Source: Serripes groenlandicus
Lineage: Eukaryota; Mollusca; Bivalvia; Cardiida; Cardiidae
Direction of reading: 5' to 3'
Assembly (NCBI GenBank): GCA_031761405.1
Contig: JASEVX010000003.1
Location: 20,697,849-20,761,848, forward strand
DNA length: 64,000 bases
The notes beneath the pieces are model-generated. The model was not told the origin of the DNA. It did not search any database and saw nothing but the letters and a program-made list of their open reading frames with translations. Both the position numbers and the translations under genes were made by a program. Of this stretch, positions 11,318 to 23,090 are shown piece by piece; position 1 is the stretch's first letter; each line of letters opens with the position of its first letter.

Positions 11318-11750
11318 TTAAAATAAATGGAGCAACGTTTCTTCGCTTTTATTACAAAAAGAGCACATGTTACTTGGCTTAAGATTCATTTTTAGTAAGA
11401 GAGAATTAGTGGGAGAAAATCTATGCACAATTTTCGTTTGCATCCATTTTAATATACGAATTTTATTACATTTAAATGTGTTCCCGTATATTTCTTCCAA
11501 TTAAAGTGTATATTAGGGTAAAGAGATTCCCATATGTGTTGACTAGTAAGTGTTTCCTCGTTACAGGTAAGTGTTTTATAAATTAATTTATTTGTATCTT
11601 TATTTATTATAATTTCCTTTAAATATATATTTATACCAGGGCTATTATCTGTCAATACAACACCATCAGTGCCGCTAGTGTTTCTTTTTCCTATTAACGT
11701 TTGAAATGTTTTCAATAAACAGTGATACACTAAACAGTTAAATTGTTTAA
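11318..11750 (-). pseudogene. LINE C-terminal region with CxxC..H finger, copy A
   Basis: Two overlapping minus frames (11730-11449, 11500-11318) cover a segment ending KPSNMCSFCNKSEETLLHLF. This CxxC plus H motif with the 'ETLLHLF' context is typical of the C-terminus of L1/Tx1-type elements. A frameshift separates the frames. Copy B has only the N-terminal part (54922-54725). Confidence 0.7.
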
Positions 11751-12598
11751 CTTAAATGGTCTCAAAATGTTCTAACCATTCTAACTCCTCTATCATACAC
11801 TTATTTGAAATTTATAACTTTCGAATTTATTTTGAAATGTTCATTTTAGAACAAAGGCATGTTTAATATCTTAGCCCAAGAGTTGATTTTAATTTTGTTT
11901 ATGTATTCTATGTACGATTTTAATACGTCAATCCTAAAATAAACTTTTAATATCTATGATTTTTAAACCCCCTTCCTCATAACCTTTAATGAAAATTGTT
12001 TGTTATATTTTAGCTTTTCCATCCCAAACGAATCTATACAGTGTTTCATATAAATGTTTTATAATATCTGTATTTGGAGACGGAAGGCTTATAAAGAAGT
12101 GTGTTAAAATTGGAATAAGGATGAGCGTTAATTTCCTTCTTTTTCAATAACTTATGTACATTTAGAAATGCTTTTAAGATTTGGTTCAATCATTTCGTTA
12201 AGGTTCACGTCAAAAATAATGCCAAGTAACTTAAACTGCGTTTCACCACAGGGTAATTTCCACTTTGTTTTTATTGAGTGTATACTATATTTGCGCGACC
12301 CAATCCAAATAAGCTTTGTTTTATCGAAATTACATTTTAATCTTGATAAACAAAAAACGTATTCAGTACTTTTAAAACGCTTTTCAATGAGTTTTCTGAT
12401 TTATAAGTCATGTTTTTTAAAAGTATGGGTTACTTCTTGGTAATTTAAAAGACCCTCCAATTGTTTTACTTTTGTATCGTTTAACTTATTTACACTTGAT
12501 TTTGCAAAAACTCTTCCAAATTGAACTCTTTTGAGGTATCTTGTTCACTATATAAGTGTTCATAATATGTTTTGGTTTCGTGCAGTATTTCATCTTGA

Positions 12599-12943
12599 TT
12601 AAAAAAAAAATCCGTCTTGTTTTTCGATAACAATTACGGACGTTGATGAATTGTGTTGTTTTTCAAAATGACAAAGATAGTTCGTTACTTTTTCGCCAAC
12701 ATCAATCCATTTTAACCGTGACCGTACAAAGTGCCCCTTTAGTTTGTGTTGTCTTAGTTCTTGTAATTCAGATTGAAGTTGAAGTAGTCTTTCCTTATTA
12801 TTTTCATCTAAGCAAGTTTCTAAATTCAAAGTTTCAGATAATAATGACTTCTCACGCTTATTTCTTTCTTTGGCTCTGTAACTAGAAAATGAGATGTCTT
12901 TCCACGTATTTCCATTTAAAGGGTTTCTAAACAATTTTATCAT
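12599..12943 (-). pseudogene. LINE pre-RT linker, copy A
   Basis: A minus frame of 114 codons has a charged, helical sequence (KERLLQLQSELQELRQHK) followed by WIDVGEKVTNYLCHFEKQ. This matches the conserved 'W...GE(K)...YF..LEK' linker between endonuclease and reverse transcriptase in L1-type LINEs. The homologous segment in B is at 56765-56547. Confidence 0.7.
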
Positions 12944-13249
12944 TAATGACTACTTGTATTTGTGACCTATTCATATTTAAGACATAATCAATGTCATATA
13001 CAGGCAAGCAGTATTGAATTATACTTTTATCAACTTTTTCATGTATGCAATTTATATAATCAATATCATGAAGTAACGAATTGTTGAACTTTCATAAACC
13101 TTTTCAGTGTTTAAGATCCGAAAATTGTTATTCAAGCACAGTAAGTGAATGATCAGATTTATAGCTTAAGTCGATATCACAAGTCCTTAAGAATGGTTTC
13201 ATGCCGCTATAAATTAAATAAATGTCAAGCCTGCCTTTTTGTAAAGGTG

Positions 13250-13890
13250 TTAGCCGTTTCCGTGTGTATTTTCTTGTCTCTTTTTAACCTGTAATTCCTG
13301 AAAGCGATCTACAAGATTTCTGTCATTCATATAACATTGAATTACTTTCCTTGCTTTTTTATTATGATTACAAGATTTATAATTTTCATAGTCTAAATTG
13401 GGATCAAGTAATAAGTTTAAGTCGCCGCATATAATATAATTTTCTGCATTTGAAAGGGAATCAATTTCACTGAAAATACTTGTAAAAATGTTTGAATCAT
13501 CAATATTAGGTGCATACAAAGTGATAAGGGTACACGTAGTATCGCAAAAAAAAAATAGTTCCATGATTAAAACATTTCCATTTTCGGTTTTTTGACAATT
13601 GAGAACTTTAATGTCTATCTGCTTTTTAAGTTGTATTGCAACAACTATTGAGTTGAATGAACCATGGCTAAAGAAACAACTTCCAGTCCACTCCGAGTAT
13701 ATATTTTTTGCAATGCATTCCGTGAAGTGAGTTTCTTGTAAGCATAGCATATAAGTATTCTTTTCTTTTAATAAATTGAATACATCTTTGCGCTTCTTAC
13801 TATTGTTTACGGTAATTGTACGAGTGAATCTTAAGATAATCCCCTTAGTAGTATATGCAGAAAATTCGTTACTGAATAGTAACTAACTGA
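13250..13890 (-). pseudogene. LINE APE-type endonuclease remnant, copy A
   Basis: The main frame (13750-13250, 166 codons) has CLQETHF, then LITLYAPNIDD and IICGDLNLLLDP. These are the E, YAPN and GDLN blocks of the AP-endonuclease fold that nicks target DNA. The frame can be followed upstream to about 13890, where the N-terminal NCRG block seen in B is damaged. It ends early at the QENTHGNG region. Confidence 0.8.
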
Positions 13891-13975
13891 AAATGGACAC
13901 ATTCCACAATTGTTAGCAGTACACTGCCTCCTATACACAAATATAGGAACCATTTTGTTAAGACATATGTAAAAA

Positions 13976-15030
13976 CGCATTTTTTGGTGAATGAGATATC
14001 TTAATAATGTATTCTTATAAGAGTGTATCTCAATAACCTTTACTCATCGCGAGTTTGAGGAAAATAATATTCAAATATCATCTTACTTTAAAATGATCGA
14101 TTGGAGGTTAGTTATGTCCCTCACGCAGACGACATTTAAAGTCCGCTGCAACATACAACTTTTGAAATCATTATGTGAGAAGGTGAAATCTCCCATCTTA
14201 GGCAAATTAGGGACACTTTATTACATGTATATGTACACTATTGTCCCTTGTCAAATTCACCTTCACTCGCAATGCCTTCGCTTGATCACAAAGACCCTAT
14301 TTCCAAAGGTTAAAAGTGGTCCAATCAGATAATAATTACCATTTACCAACATCATTAGCCGTGACAAGCTATTTTTTCATTGGTCATTGCAATTAAAAAG
14401 GCAAAATATTGGTTGGTCGACAAAGTGTCACGTTTAAGAGGGCGTGTCAATATAAACATTATAATAGTTGTCATAACACACCGGACGGGACGATACAATC
14501 ATTGAATAGTGTGTTGTACTTTGTCGATTGAATAGTCTAATTGTTATCGACAAAGCGTTAATGTTTAAAAAATATATTAGTATAGCACTTGAAGCTCAAA
14601 ACAAAAAATCCTAATACTAATTTGTGAAATAAACAGATTAAATAAAGAAAATGGCATTTCGGCTACCCTGGGAGGCCACAGTGACCATCACTGCTTGTCC
14701 CCAAAGTAAATTGTTGGTCGTTTTGTTCAGAATTAAGTTACGCAAATAGGATTTAGATTGGCACGCCACAGTGAACGTCGCTGCTTATCCGTCAGGTTAT
14801 CATAACATGGGAAGTAAAAAACGATCCTCTCAACTCCACATGAACATTTGAACAAGTTGTTACACGTAATAGATATCGTTCACATATTGTTTTATACTAT
14901 TTTATTCTCAAATCAATTATATAATTACCCAATGCATACGACTTTTGACGTATCATGCAGCCAATTATTTTTTAGAACAATGTGCGGAAAGGAGGAATTG
15001 CCATCTATGATTAACTTTACTCTCTTTTAC
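13976..15030. other. Unique AT-rich DNA, no gene seen
   Basis: This follows the right edge of the duplication. The frames at 14093-14332 and 14848-15042 show no domain or splice context. Two related ~40-bp pieces ('gccacagtga..tcactgctt' and 'gccacagtgaacgtcgctgctt') lie at about 14672 and 14764. Confidence 0.5.
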
Positions 15031-15320
15031 ATTGCTGAGTAGCTCAGTCGGTAGCGACGCTGGCTGTCAATCCATGGGTTGTGAATTCGAACCCCAGATC
15101 GGCAAACATTGTTTCCGTCGATTGACCAACGTCATTGTGACAAGCGTCATTCGTCTTCCACCAATGGGCTTACAGTCAATGTGGAAAAGCAGCCAGTCGC
15201 TTGGAACGATTTTTGTGTGGATTATGGTGTGAGAAAGGCAGGAAATATATGAATAGGTGAACTGGCCGCCGTGATATGATTGAACAATTGTTGAAAATGC
15301 GTTAAACCCCAATCAATCAT
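15031..15320 (+). mobile_element. Full-length tRNA-derived SINE
   Basis: The head (15032-15105) has an A box (TAGCTCAGTCGG), a B box (AATTCGAACCCC) and acceptor-like ends TTGCTGA / TCGGCAA, while the anticodon stem does not pair well. The body has 'acagtcaatgtggaaaagc' and 'gtgtgagaaagg', and the 3' end is 'cgttaaaccccaatcaatca'. Related copies are at 1917-2108, 43665-43862 and 40828-41040. It is a Pol III-type retroposon, not a working tRNA. Confidence 0.85.
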
Positions 15321-16560
15321 ACAATCGCATTGCTGTCAATGCTAGATCAAAATTCTTAACTAAAAACCTTTTGTAATACAGTAAATGCTAGATCAAAATG
15401 TTAGTCCAATATATCCTAATTCAAGACCTTTTGTAATACACTTTTATTTACTAGACAACTTAAAATTGCATGTGAGGGAGATTGTTATATCACTACTGAT
15501 ATGTTTATTGAAGGATTCAAGTATCAGACGTACTCCTTCATGTTTTACCCATAAGCAATGAGAAAAAATAAGCTGGTTCAGTGCTAATTTATAATGTGTT
15601 ATTAGAATACGTCGCATTAAATGTTTCTGATATATCGTGATTGGGTAGGGTGAAGACTTTACAGTAATATAACACCTATTCCACTCCCTTCATTTCAGAA
15701 AATATGCATAAACGATACACGATTACCCTTTTTTATGTTTTGATCTAGAGTCCTGTATAACCCTTGAAATGTCATCATAGATATCAAGTTTAACACGTTC
15801 AACCTGGTATGTCTGTCCGTATACCTAGCCATTGCAAAACCAGGCACGTTTTGTTTCTGCATGGAGTAATAATCTACTAATCAGGCCAGTGTTAAGTTTG
15901 GTGTCATCGTCTGCTAGTCGAAATCCTGCCGTTTTCAATGACCGTCTTTGTCTCATGATGTTCGAATTAATGTTATTGTTTATCGTCTTCATGATAACAG
16001 GTTTAGGCCCATTTCTTTTCGAAGGTAGTCGATGTACGCCCCGGGTTTTTAGGATCTCGCAAACGTTATCTGTTTACACTTCTGTAGTTTCGTTTTGTTC
16101 TTGCGGTTTGTTCCCGATACGTCGACTTGATTGGTCGGTAGAGCGGGTCGGGGGGACCATTAGAGGGTAATTATGTGACAGGTAAATATGTATACCTATT
16201 GCTTTAGACTCATGATATATTGAGACGGGTGCGTTTTTATATATATTATACATAAATGTGAGATAACAAAACAACTAAACAAATTGCACAATGGTCTTAT
16301 TCACTTTGCAAAAATAAACGTAATAGTTGGTTTTGTAATACCATAGACATATTAAATAACTGTGATCTAGCACATTAGTGTGATTCAATATTCCCTTTAA
16401 TAAAAATATGCTTATTGTTAAAGCAGAATCTGTGTTGCAATCAAGATACTTATTAGACTGGAACCAGATCATTACTAGTGATGTAGGCTCTTCAAGAAAG
16501 GGTGGCAATAAATTGAACGTACATCTTATTTAAACCGTCTTTTTGCGTACAACAGTACTG
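15321..16560. other. Unique DNA, no supported gene
   Basis: A 28-nt text ('taaatgctagatcaaaat..') is repeated near 15330-15400. The 112-codon frame at 15832-16170 starts outside any splice or Kozak context and has no recognisable domain, so I do not annotate it as coding. Confidence 0.45.
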
Positions 16561-16570
16561 TACGCTCATC

Positions 16571-16909
16571 ATGCCAACAAGTTATAGGGCTGCTTTTAGT
16601 AAGTTTCGGTGTGGTGTTGCACCAATTCGAATTGAGACTGGCCGCTAAGAGGGTTTGCCTACATATGACCGAAAATGTCCTTTCAGCAATCTAGTTGAAG
16701 ATGAAATGAATGTTTTGATGGAATGTTATTTGTATGCTGAATTGAGACAGACTCTGATCGACAGGGCTATCAAGCTATGTCCTGTACTTATATATACCTC
16801 TAAAACTGAGCAACTTAAATTTGTGTTCACCAATTCAGATATGATACGGATATGTGCCAAAACCTGTTATGATATACTACAACGTCGTCTTTTTTATCTA
16901 AATAAGTAA
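16571..16909 (+). pseudogene. C-terminal remnant of a LINE-type retroelement
   Basis: Reading from 16571 there is FSKFRCGVAPIRIETGR, an in-frame TAA, then a frame from 16655: RKCPFSNLVEDEMNVLMECY, then LRQTLI, EQLKFVFTNSD, CAKTCYDILQRR and a stop. The 'IETGR...CPxC..VEDE.H.L.EC..Y..LR' pattern is the C-terminal zinc-ribbon region of many invertebrate non-LTR elements. Here the second Cys is Ser and the His is Asn, so the finger is damaged. No upstream RT is present. Confidence 0.65.
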
Positions 16910-18820
16910 GACTATTCTATTGCTTCACTTATATTTTAATTTTGTGTAAATATGTTCAGGACAAATACATTTTAATGTTAATATATATTTATATTCCTTA
17001 TATACAGTTTAAGGAATCGGCTGCTAATTCTTGATGGAGGCTGGCATCTTATTTCTAAAAATACTTATTACGCGTGCGTTTGTGCACATTTTATCCTTCG
17101 GTGGTTGACTTTCTTCACTTTTTATTATATTTAAGACGAAATAAGCATCCGAGTCTTTATTATACCATAAATATACATGCTTGTGATATGTGTCAGATAT
17201 TGATGTTTTACATACTATACGTATGCCAGTCTCTTGTATTTCATTTCATGAAAGGTCATTTGCTTTTTTTTTGTAATATTATTTTAACAATACATGTAAA
17301 TACATATGATTGTACATGGATGAGACTTAAATAAAATATGAAATATACATGTAACAGTTCCCATCTTCTTTAATGTCTTTAAGATGTTTTTACCCATTTT
17401 TCTTGTGTAGACATAACTAATTTATTAATATACGATTTTCTGACGCAATTGCACTAAACTACCGGTAGAAAACCGTAAATTACCCAAGAAAGTTGATTTC
17501 TTTATTTCCCTCAATGTTTTCTTCCAATTTTAGTGAATCCTTCCAAGTGTAGTTGAAGACAATATAACGGTTAATTGTAATCCAGAATTCTTAATGATCG
17601 GAAATTACTTGAGACAGTCATTTTTTTTATTATTATTATTTATGCATAAACAATTATGATCAAGAAAATATATACATGCAGAATTTTCCTTAGAATGCGA
17701 AATGTAAATGATTTGGAAAAAGTGTAACCTATGATTAGCCTGCACATACGTGCAAGTTGATCTTTTGCTGCACTTATCTTTTTTTTTTTTTTCGGACTAT
17801 GCAGTCTGATCTTTGTCAGCATTATTAAGTAAAATATTACAAAACAGCATAAAATCGCATGAACACCGCAATAGTAACTGAACACTAATTTACTTTTTAG
17901 CAAGGGGCTCGTTAGAGCCAATTGCTATAGTAGCTGATTTTCAAAACGACGCATCATTTTGAGACTGGAATCTAGACAGGCGTTTTACGATATCGGCATT
18001 GAATTACTTCACATCTGTCTTTCTACATCAGCTCTCCGTTTCTGAACACCATCTCGACTTCATATAGATGTATTGGTAGTTGAAGATCGTACATAGTGTC
18101 AATGAAAGTTGATGATTTGTGGAATATTTTGTTAAAAATGAAATGACTGTTGCCAGCTAATACCCATGTTGGTCATCTCGAACTTGTTGACATATGAAGC
18201 CGAAAATTGATTTGATTCGACATCACTAACCCAAAAGAAATAATTCGAAATAAATGTTATGTTAAAATATATGAATTACATGATTAATAATTGAAATGTA
18301 TTTCTACGCTTTCAACATACTTGATCGCACGTAAAGTTCATTGGTAATTCCTAAATATTGTAAATCGAATGGAGTAAAGGCAACTTTTCGATTTCGACTC
18401 AAAAAAAAAAAATCAGATAATCGAGTCCCAATGATAACATATATACTCAAACATTCAAATTATTTAAATGATAATAAAATAAATAGTTGACAAAATATAA
18501 CATATACGGTAAATGTGCAAGTGAGCCTAGGCGTCGGAAAAATCCTTTCGAATAAAATGTATTTTCAGAGGTAACGTTAATCAGGAATCTAAGTACTAGA
18601 GTATTTCATTTTAGATTCCTGCGTAAATACATCAAATTCTCAACCAAAATTAACCTGAACAACCCTAGCAGACGGAATAAGATAGTCAAGTGCCAGTTAT
18701 AAAACAAATGATTTAAATGACATTTGTTTTTTATCAAGATAAAACGCTTCACTACTAAATAATTCGCTAACTCGTGTATCGGTTTATAATTATGTTATAA
18801 ATAAAATCCTCCGAATAGAA
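16910..18820. other. AT-rich DNA, no gene seen
   Basis: Only short, hydrophobic or low-complexity frames (17074-17334, 17640-17921 minus) occur, with poly-T and ATT runs near 17625 and 17780. No repeat ends, splice-bounded exons or conserved motifs were recognised. Confidence 0.45.
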
Positions 18821-18826
18821 GTGGCA

Positions 18827-18892
18827 GCGTAGGGTAGCGGTTAGCATGTTCGGCCGTGAAGCGGAAGACTAGAGTTCGATTCCCGTTTTGGG
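18827..18892 (+). other. tRNA-like sequence with A and B boxes (short SINE head or tRNA relic)
   Basis: 'GGTAGCGGTTAGCATG' resembles an A box and 'AGTTCGATTCCC' is a good B box. A CCGTGAA anticodon-like loop lies between them. The acceptor ends do not pair and the anticodon stem is poor. An inverted 'cttataagaaaaat..ttttgtcttataa' follows. It is best read as a tRNA-derived relic. Confidence 0.4.
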
Positions 18893-19340
18893 CAGATAAA
18901 CAAAACTTATAAGAAAAATATAATATTTTTTGTCTTATAAATTGCCGATATCAGTTGTGCAATTGTCATTTAACACCGTTGCAATAAACTCTTTCAAAAT
19001 GTTGGGATTTAAAATTAATTCAAAAGCAATGCATTTAAAACTATTCACCTATATGTTGTGAAACACTAAGAAATGATTAAATCGTGTGTATGATGTTTTA
19101 CGTCGCTTTCAACAATATTTCAGTCATTGCACGCTGAGAAAATGTAGATAACACAGGATTTTATTTCTGCTTTGAAAGTAAAATTGGACTCTCAATATAA
19201 TTATCATTGTTAGGTTATTGTGATTTTCATATGAAATATATATGTGTTAATTGCATTTAAAAAAAAACACGGTTAAAAATCCATTGTAAATCAGGAGATG
19301 TGCTAAGCCGAAACTATCCAGATAGCAGATGCGCATGTGT
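18893..19340. other. AT-rich DNA, no gene seen
   Basis: No frame above 60 codons and no recognisable repeat was found apart from the small inverted sequence next to the tRNA-like element. Confidence 0.4.
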
Positions 19341-20640
19341 ATGCCAACTTTTAGTAGTAGAGTTAATTTTGCCCTGTAATTAATTTGGCACAAACGTTTC
19401 TTGGTGACCTTTTAACATGACCCGTTGAATAACATGGTATTCACTGGGCGGGGCTTGTTTCCTTATATGTATAATTTAACAACGTTTAAAAAATCATTTT
19501 CAAAAGTAAAGTCTCGAATTGAAAATAATTTGGCACAAATATTGCTTGAGTGACTATATACCAAGATTATATGTATACATACATGACCATTTAGATGAAA
19601 CTTGAAAAAAAATCTTGTCTAAAGTAATGAACCAAATTTGAACAAAGATTGGGACAGACATTCCTTTGGTGACTAAACTCTTTAACAATATTGTTGAAAT
19701 TATTCAGATCCGTAAAAACATAGACACCAGGGGTATTTGCTTGTTTTCGTTCTATGAATAAAGTAATATCATAGGACACTATTTATGTTCTATTAAATAA
19801 GATGAGCCACATAGGAACATCATGGTCCTCTTGTTTGATCACCTTAGTCAAAGGCTCAATGTGATCTTTTTTTATCAGTGAACTTTATAACATTTGATCA
19901 GAATAAAAATTTAGGTCAGGGTCTAATGCTAGAATGCATTATCTTAGGTTAAAAACTAGGTCAACAGATCAACTCAAAGAAAACATTCTTTGTGCAATAT
20001 AGTTGACATTTATATATTTATTAGCGAGCAAAAATCGAATGTAGGTCACATTGAGTTAAACAAGGACCACACGCCCATCTCAAAGATAAACGTTTTAACT
20101 CTAAACATCATATCCATTACCAAAGTATCATGCAAATTGGTAAGGTTGCATTATTAGTGAAACATAGTCAGAATGTTTGTATAGATGATTTCAAGGCCAA
20201 GTTCGAATCTGGATCATATTTGGTCAAAATCTAGGTCACGCAGTCAAGTCCAAAGAAACCGTGTTAACAAGACACCATTCAATATCAAATTTTCATGAAA
20301 ATTGATCAGACTATTTGTTCAAATGAGTTCTAAGTAAAATATGAAATTAGGTTACTTGGGGTTAAAACCTAGGTCATTTGAACACATCAAATTAAAACGT
20401 TGTTAATAGTCACATATAATACCTAATCATCATCAAATTGTGTCAGAGCGTTTGTGTTGATCATCTGACATAAAAAAAACAAGACAAACAGGTAAATTCT
20501 GAGGAAACCATATGATAATATTTAAGTCACGTTTTATAGCCAAAAATAAGTCAGAATGTTTGTCTTGTGAAGATCAAACAGGATGTATCTGCTTCCGGTT
20601 GAATTTTTGAGTCTTGTTAAATCTTTAAATTGATAAAGGC
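19341..20640. repeat. Dispersed 'ggtcaaaat..aggtcac' type repeat relic
   Basis: Degenerate phrases recur through the stretch: 'ttggcacaaa.. ttcttggtgac', 'aggtcaacagatcaactc', 'caaaatctaggtcacgcagtcaa', 'catgaaaattgatcagac' and 'tagtcagaatgtttgt'. I remember this style as common in bivalve genomes. Units are too eroded to define a period. No coding potential apart from the short minus frame 19591-19779, which I do not support. Confidence 0.45.
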
Positions 20641-21115
20641 TATAGTTCACTATTTTTTTACTAGAATTGTGCCTACACATCCATACCTGAAGTAATGCTC
20701 ATAATCTTCTTGTTTAAAGCGACTGAAATCCAGATGGCATGACAAAAAAAAAAAAAAAAACGAATTCGCCCTAAATGTTATTCTTTATGTTATCCAAGGA
20801 AAACCAGGGTAGAAAATGTATCGTTTTTTATCAATAAAGTGAACTTGAGTCGTTTTCAATTGTCCCGATGAAGGGGTTTCCTATTTAAAAATACTTACCC
20901 CGTTACTTACAGGGTAGAATTTGCGATGGAAAAAGTATCGAAAACAAGAAAATCTCACCGATTATAGGGGTATGTAATATGTCAGTTATCATATTTTAAT
21001 GCCCCAAATACAAAAAGAACACTTATTTTCTTAAAATTGGATTTCTTTTTCGACAGTTGGGTATCTGGAGTTCAGTCGTTTTAATGCATCGATCAAATAG
21101 TATGAACAAATCTCC
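20641..21115. other. AT-rich DNA before the composite array, no gene seen
   Basis: It contains a poly-A run (20743-20760) and no frame above 60 codons. Composite repeat units begin near 21120. Confidence 0.45.
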
Positions 21116-21119
21116 TTTT

Positions 21120-22007
21120 GGTTTTCAGTTAGATATGGGTGTGTCGAGTTCATTCGGGTTTCAAAATTTTATCCCGCGGCAGCCATTTTAAATTCAAAAT
21201 GGCCGCCTTCAACTAAAAATCCTTCGATTTTGATGAAATTTGGTTTTCAAGTAGATATAGGTGTGGCGAGTTCATTTCCGATATAGAATTTTTATCCCGC
21301 GGTGTCGATTTTACATTCAAAATGGCCGCCTTATAATAAAAATGTTCAGACTTTGATGATATTTGGTTTTCAAGTAGATATAGGTCTGGCGAGTTCATTT
21401 CCGGCATCCAAATTTTATCCCCCGGGGGCCATTTTTTATTAAAAATGGCCGCTAAAACTTAAAAATTCTCAAATTTCTTTCAAGTAAATGTAAATTTTAT
21501 TCCGCTATGGCCATTTTTTATTCAAAATGGCCGCCAAAACCTAAAACCTTAAAATGCTCCGATTTTGATGAAATTTGGTTTTCAAGTACATATATCTGTG
21601 GCGAGTTCACTCGCGGTATTCACATTTTATCACGCGGCGCCAATTGGTTATTCAAAATGGCCGCCTAAAACTAAAAATGCACCGATTTCTATGAAATTTG
21701 GTTTTCAAGTACATATAGGTGTGGTGAGATCATTACCGGTATCGAAATTTTATCCCAAGGCTGCCATTTTTTATTCAAAATGGCCGCCTAAAACTAAAAA
21801 TTCTCCAATTTCGATGTAATTTGGTTTTCAGGTAGATATGTGTGTGTCGAGTTCATTCGGGTTTCAAAATGTTATCTCACGGCAGCCATTTTAGATTCAA
21901 TATGGCCGCCTTCAACTAAAACTCCTCCGATTTTGATGAAATTTGGTTTTGAAGCTAATATAGGTGTGGCGAATTCATTCCCGGTATCGAAATTTTATCC
22001 CGTGGGG
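21120..22007 (+). repeat. Sub-array 1 of the ~123-bp GGCCATTTT/AAAATGGCC repeat
   Basis: About seven units each carry 'gatgaaatttggttttcaag', 'agatataggtgtggcgag', 'ttcatttccggtatc', 'ttttatcccgcgg' and a palindrome GGCGGCCATTTT / AAAATGGCCGCC around a ~6-nt loop. Unit lengths vary by indels. About 21130-21905 is repeated almost unchanged at 23310-24090. The open frames here (21213-21407 minus, 21565-21819 plus) follow the repeat and are not genes. Confidence 0.9.
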
Positions 22008-22077
22008 ACAATTTGACGGTTTTGGGGATATATGTGACTTGCTTGCAATCACAATCAGTACTTGTTATTATTATTAT
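22008..22077 (+). repeat. Common tail module of the composite repeat
   Basis: The text 'gtttt-ggggatatatgtg' followed by 'acttgcttgcaatcacaa' and (ATT)n recurs at about 25090, 27218, 27915 and 29750, each time at the right end of a 123-bp sub-array. Confidence 0.85.
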
Positions 22078-22580
22078 ATCCCCAACAACAAAGTTGGGGG
22101 ATATATTGTTTTTGCACCGTTTCTTATTATTATATCCCCAACAACAAAGTTGGGGGATATATTGTTTTTGCACCGTTTCTTATTATTATTATTATATCCC
22201 CAACAACAAAGTTGGGGGATATATTGTTTTTGCACCGTTTCTTATTATTATATCCCCAACAACAAAGTTGGGGGATATATTGTTTTTGCACCGTTTCTTA
22301 TTATATCCCCAACAACAAAGTTGGGGGATATATTGTTTTTGCACCGTTTCTTATTATATCCCCAACAACAAAGTTGGGGGATATATTGTTTTTGCACCGT
22401 TTCTTATTATATCCCCAACAACAAAGTTGGGGGATATATTGTTTTTGCACCGTTTCTTATTATTATTATTATATCCCCAACAACAAAGTTGGGGGATATA
22501 TTGTTTTTGCACCGTTTCTTATTATATCCCCAACAACAAAGTTGGGGGATATATTGTTTTTGCACCGTTTCTTATTATTA
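22078..22580 (+). repeat. Hairpin satellite, nine 53-62-bp units
   Basis: Units start at about 22079, 22135, 22197, 22253, 22306, 22359, 22412, 22474 and 22527. Each has the stem ATATCCCCAAC / GTTGGGGGATAT around a short loop, then 'attgtttttgcaccgtttc' and (TTA)n. Spacings are 56, 62, 56, 53, 53, 53, 62 and 53, differing only by whole TTA steps. Because every unit is 2 mod 3 long and lacks stops, all three forward frames stay open (173-221 codons). I regard those frames as accidental. Confidence 0.95.
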
Positions 22581-23090
22581 TGATTATTTTTCTTCTTCTT
22601 TACCTCCAATTTGTCCGGAGTTTTTCTAGGAGATGTATGGAGGGATCTTTATGAAAATTGACACAAACATAGGTTTACGCCTGAAGTTGCGCAGGTGGGT
22701 TTTAGAATTTTCAAGATGGCCGCCATTTTCGAACGGGAAGCCGTCAAAAATCAAAAAATTTCAGTCCGTCATTTGTCCGGCCTAGTTCTCCTACAATGTA
22801 TAACATATTGATGCCAAACTTAGTAGAAAGAATCGACACCACATGATATTGTGTGTGCCAAAAAAAGAGGTAACTCCGTTCCTTTTTCCCAGAGTTATGC
22901 CCATTTTTAGACAACCGCCATCAAACATCAAGAAATTTACGTCCGTATTGTCCGGCCTACTTCTCCTACACCGTATAAGATATTGATGCCAAACTTGGTA
23001 GAAATAATCAGCAGCACATGATATTGTGTGCGCCCCAAAAACAGGTAACTCCGTTCGTATTTCCCGGAGTTATGCCCCTTTTTATAGTTA
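22581..23090 (+). repeat. Head module type I of the composite repeat
   Basis: It begins with 'ttcttcttctttacctcc' and 'aatttgtccggagttttt', continues with 'gcctgaagttgcgcaggtgg' and two related sub-blocks ('cctacttctcctac..gtataa..tattgatgccaaac', 'aactccgttc..gagttatgcc'). It recurs at about 25156 and 28141. Non-coding. Confidence 0.85.

Larger units (their letters stand above)
1..13975 (+). repeat. Segmental duplication, copy A (truncated by window start)
   Basis: This block reappears in the same order and orientation as copy B (about 37330-57993). Matching segments by eye: 1-1110 with 37330-38480; 1110-1620 with 38480-39870; 1690-3300 with 43460-44905; 3300-4545 with 46320-47915; 5555-8715 with 47935-51240; 9338-13975 with 54448-57993. 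Homology stops abruptly after the shared 'ttttgtta..gatatgtaaaa' text near 13975. Similarity runs from about 98% (3540-3895) to clearly lower in the LINE. The left edge lies outside the window. Confidence 0.9.
9338..13975 (-). mobile_element. Decayed L1/Tx1-like LINE, copy A
   Basis: Reading from 13890 down to 9338 on the minus strand gives the order of a non-LTR retrotransposon: APE endonuclease (13890-13250), the linker before RT (12943-12599), C-terminal region with a CxxC..H finger (11750-11318) and a final basic segment (9425-9338). A 1.8-kb insert splits the 3' part (about 9425-11200). Compared with copy B, about 730 bp holding the RT palm is gone near 12400. Many stops and frameshifts make it inactive. 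Confidence 0.8.

Noticed and set aside
15032..15105. Functional tRNA gene
   Set aside because: The boxes are good but the anticodon stem pairs poorly, and it is the head of a SINE with related copies in the window.
15832..16170. 112-codon frame
   Set aside because: No recognisable domain, splice context or homologue in the window; length is not exceptional in 64 kb.
22013..22654. Three overlapping forward open frames of 173-221 codons
   Set aside because: They are translations of the 53-62-bp hairpin satellite in all three phases; openness follows from unit length and composition.
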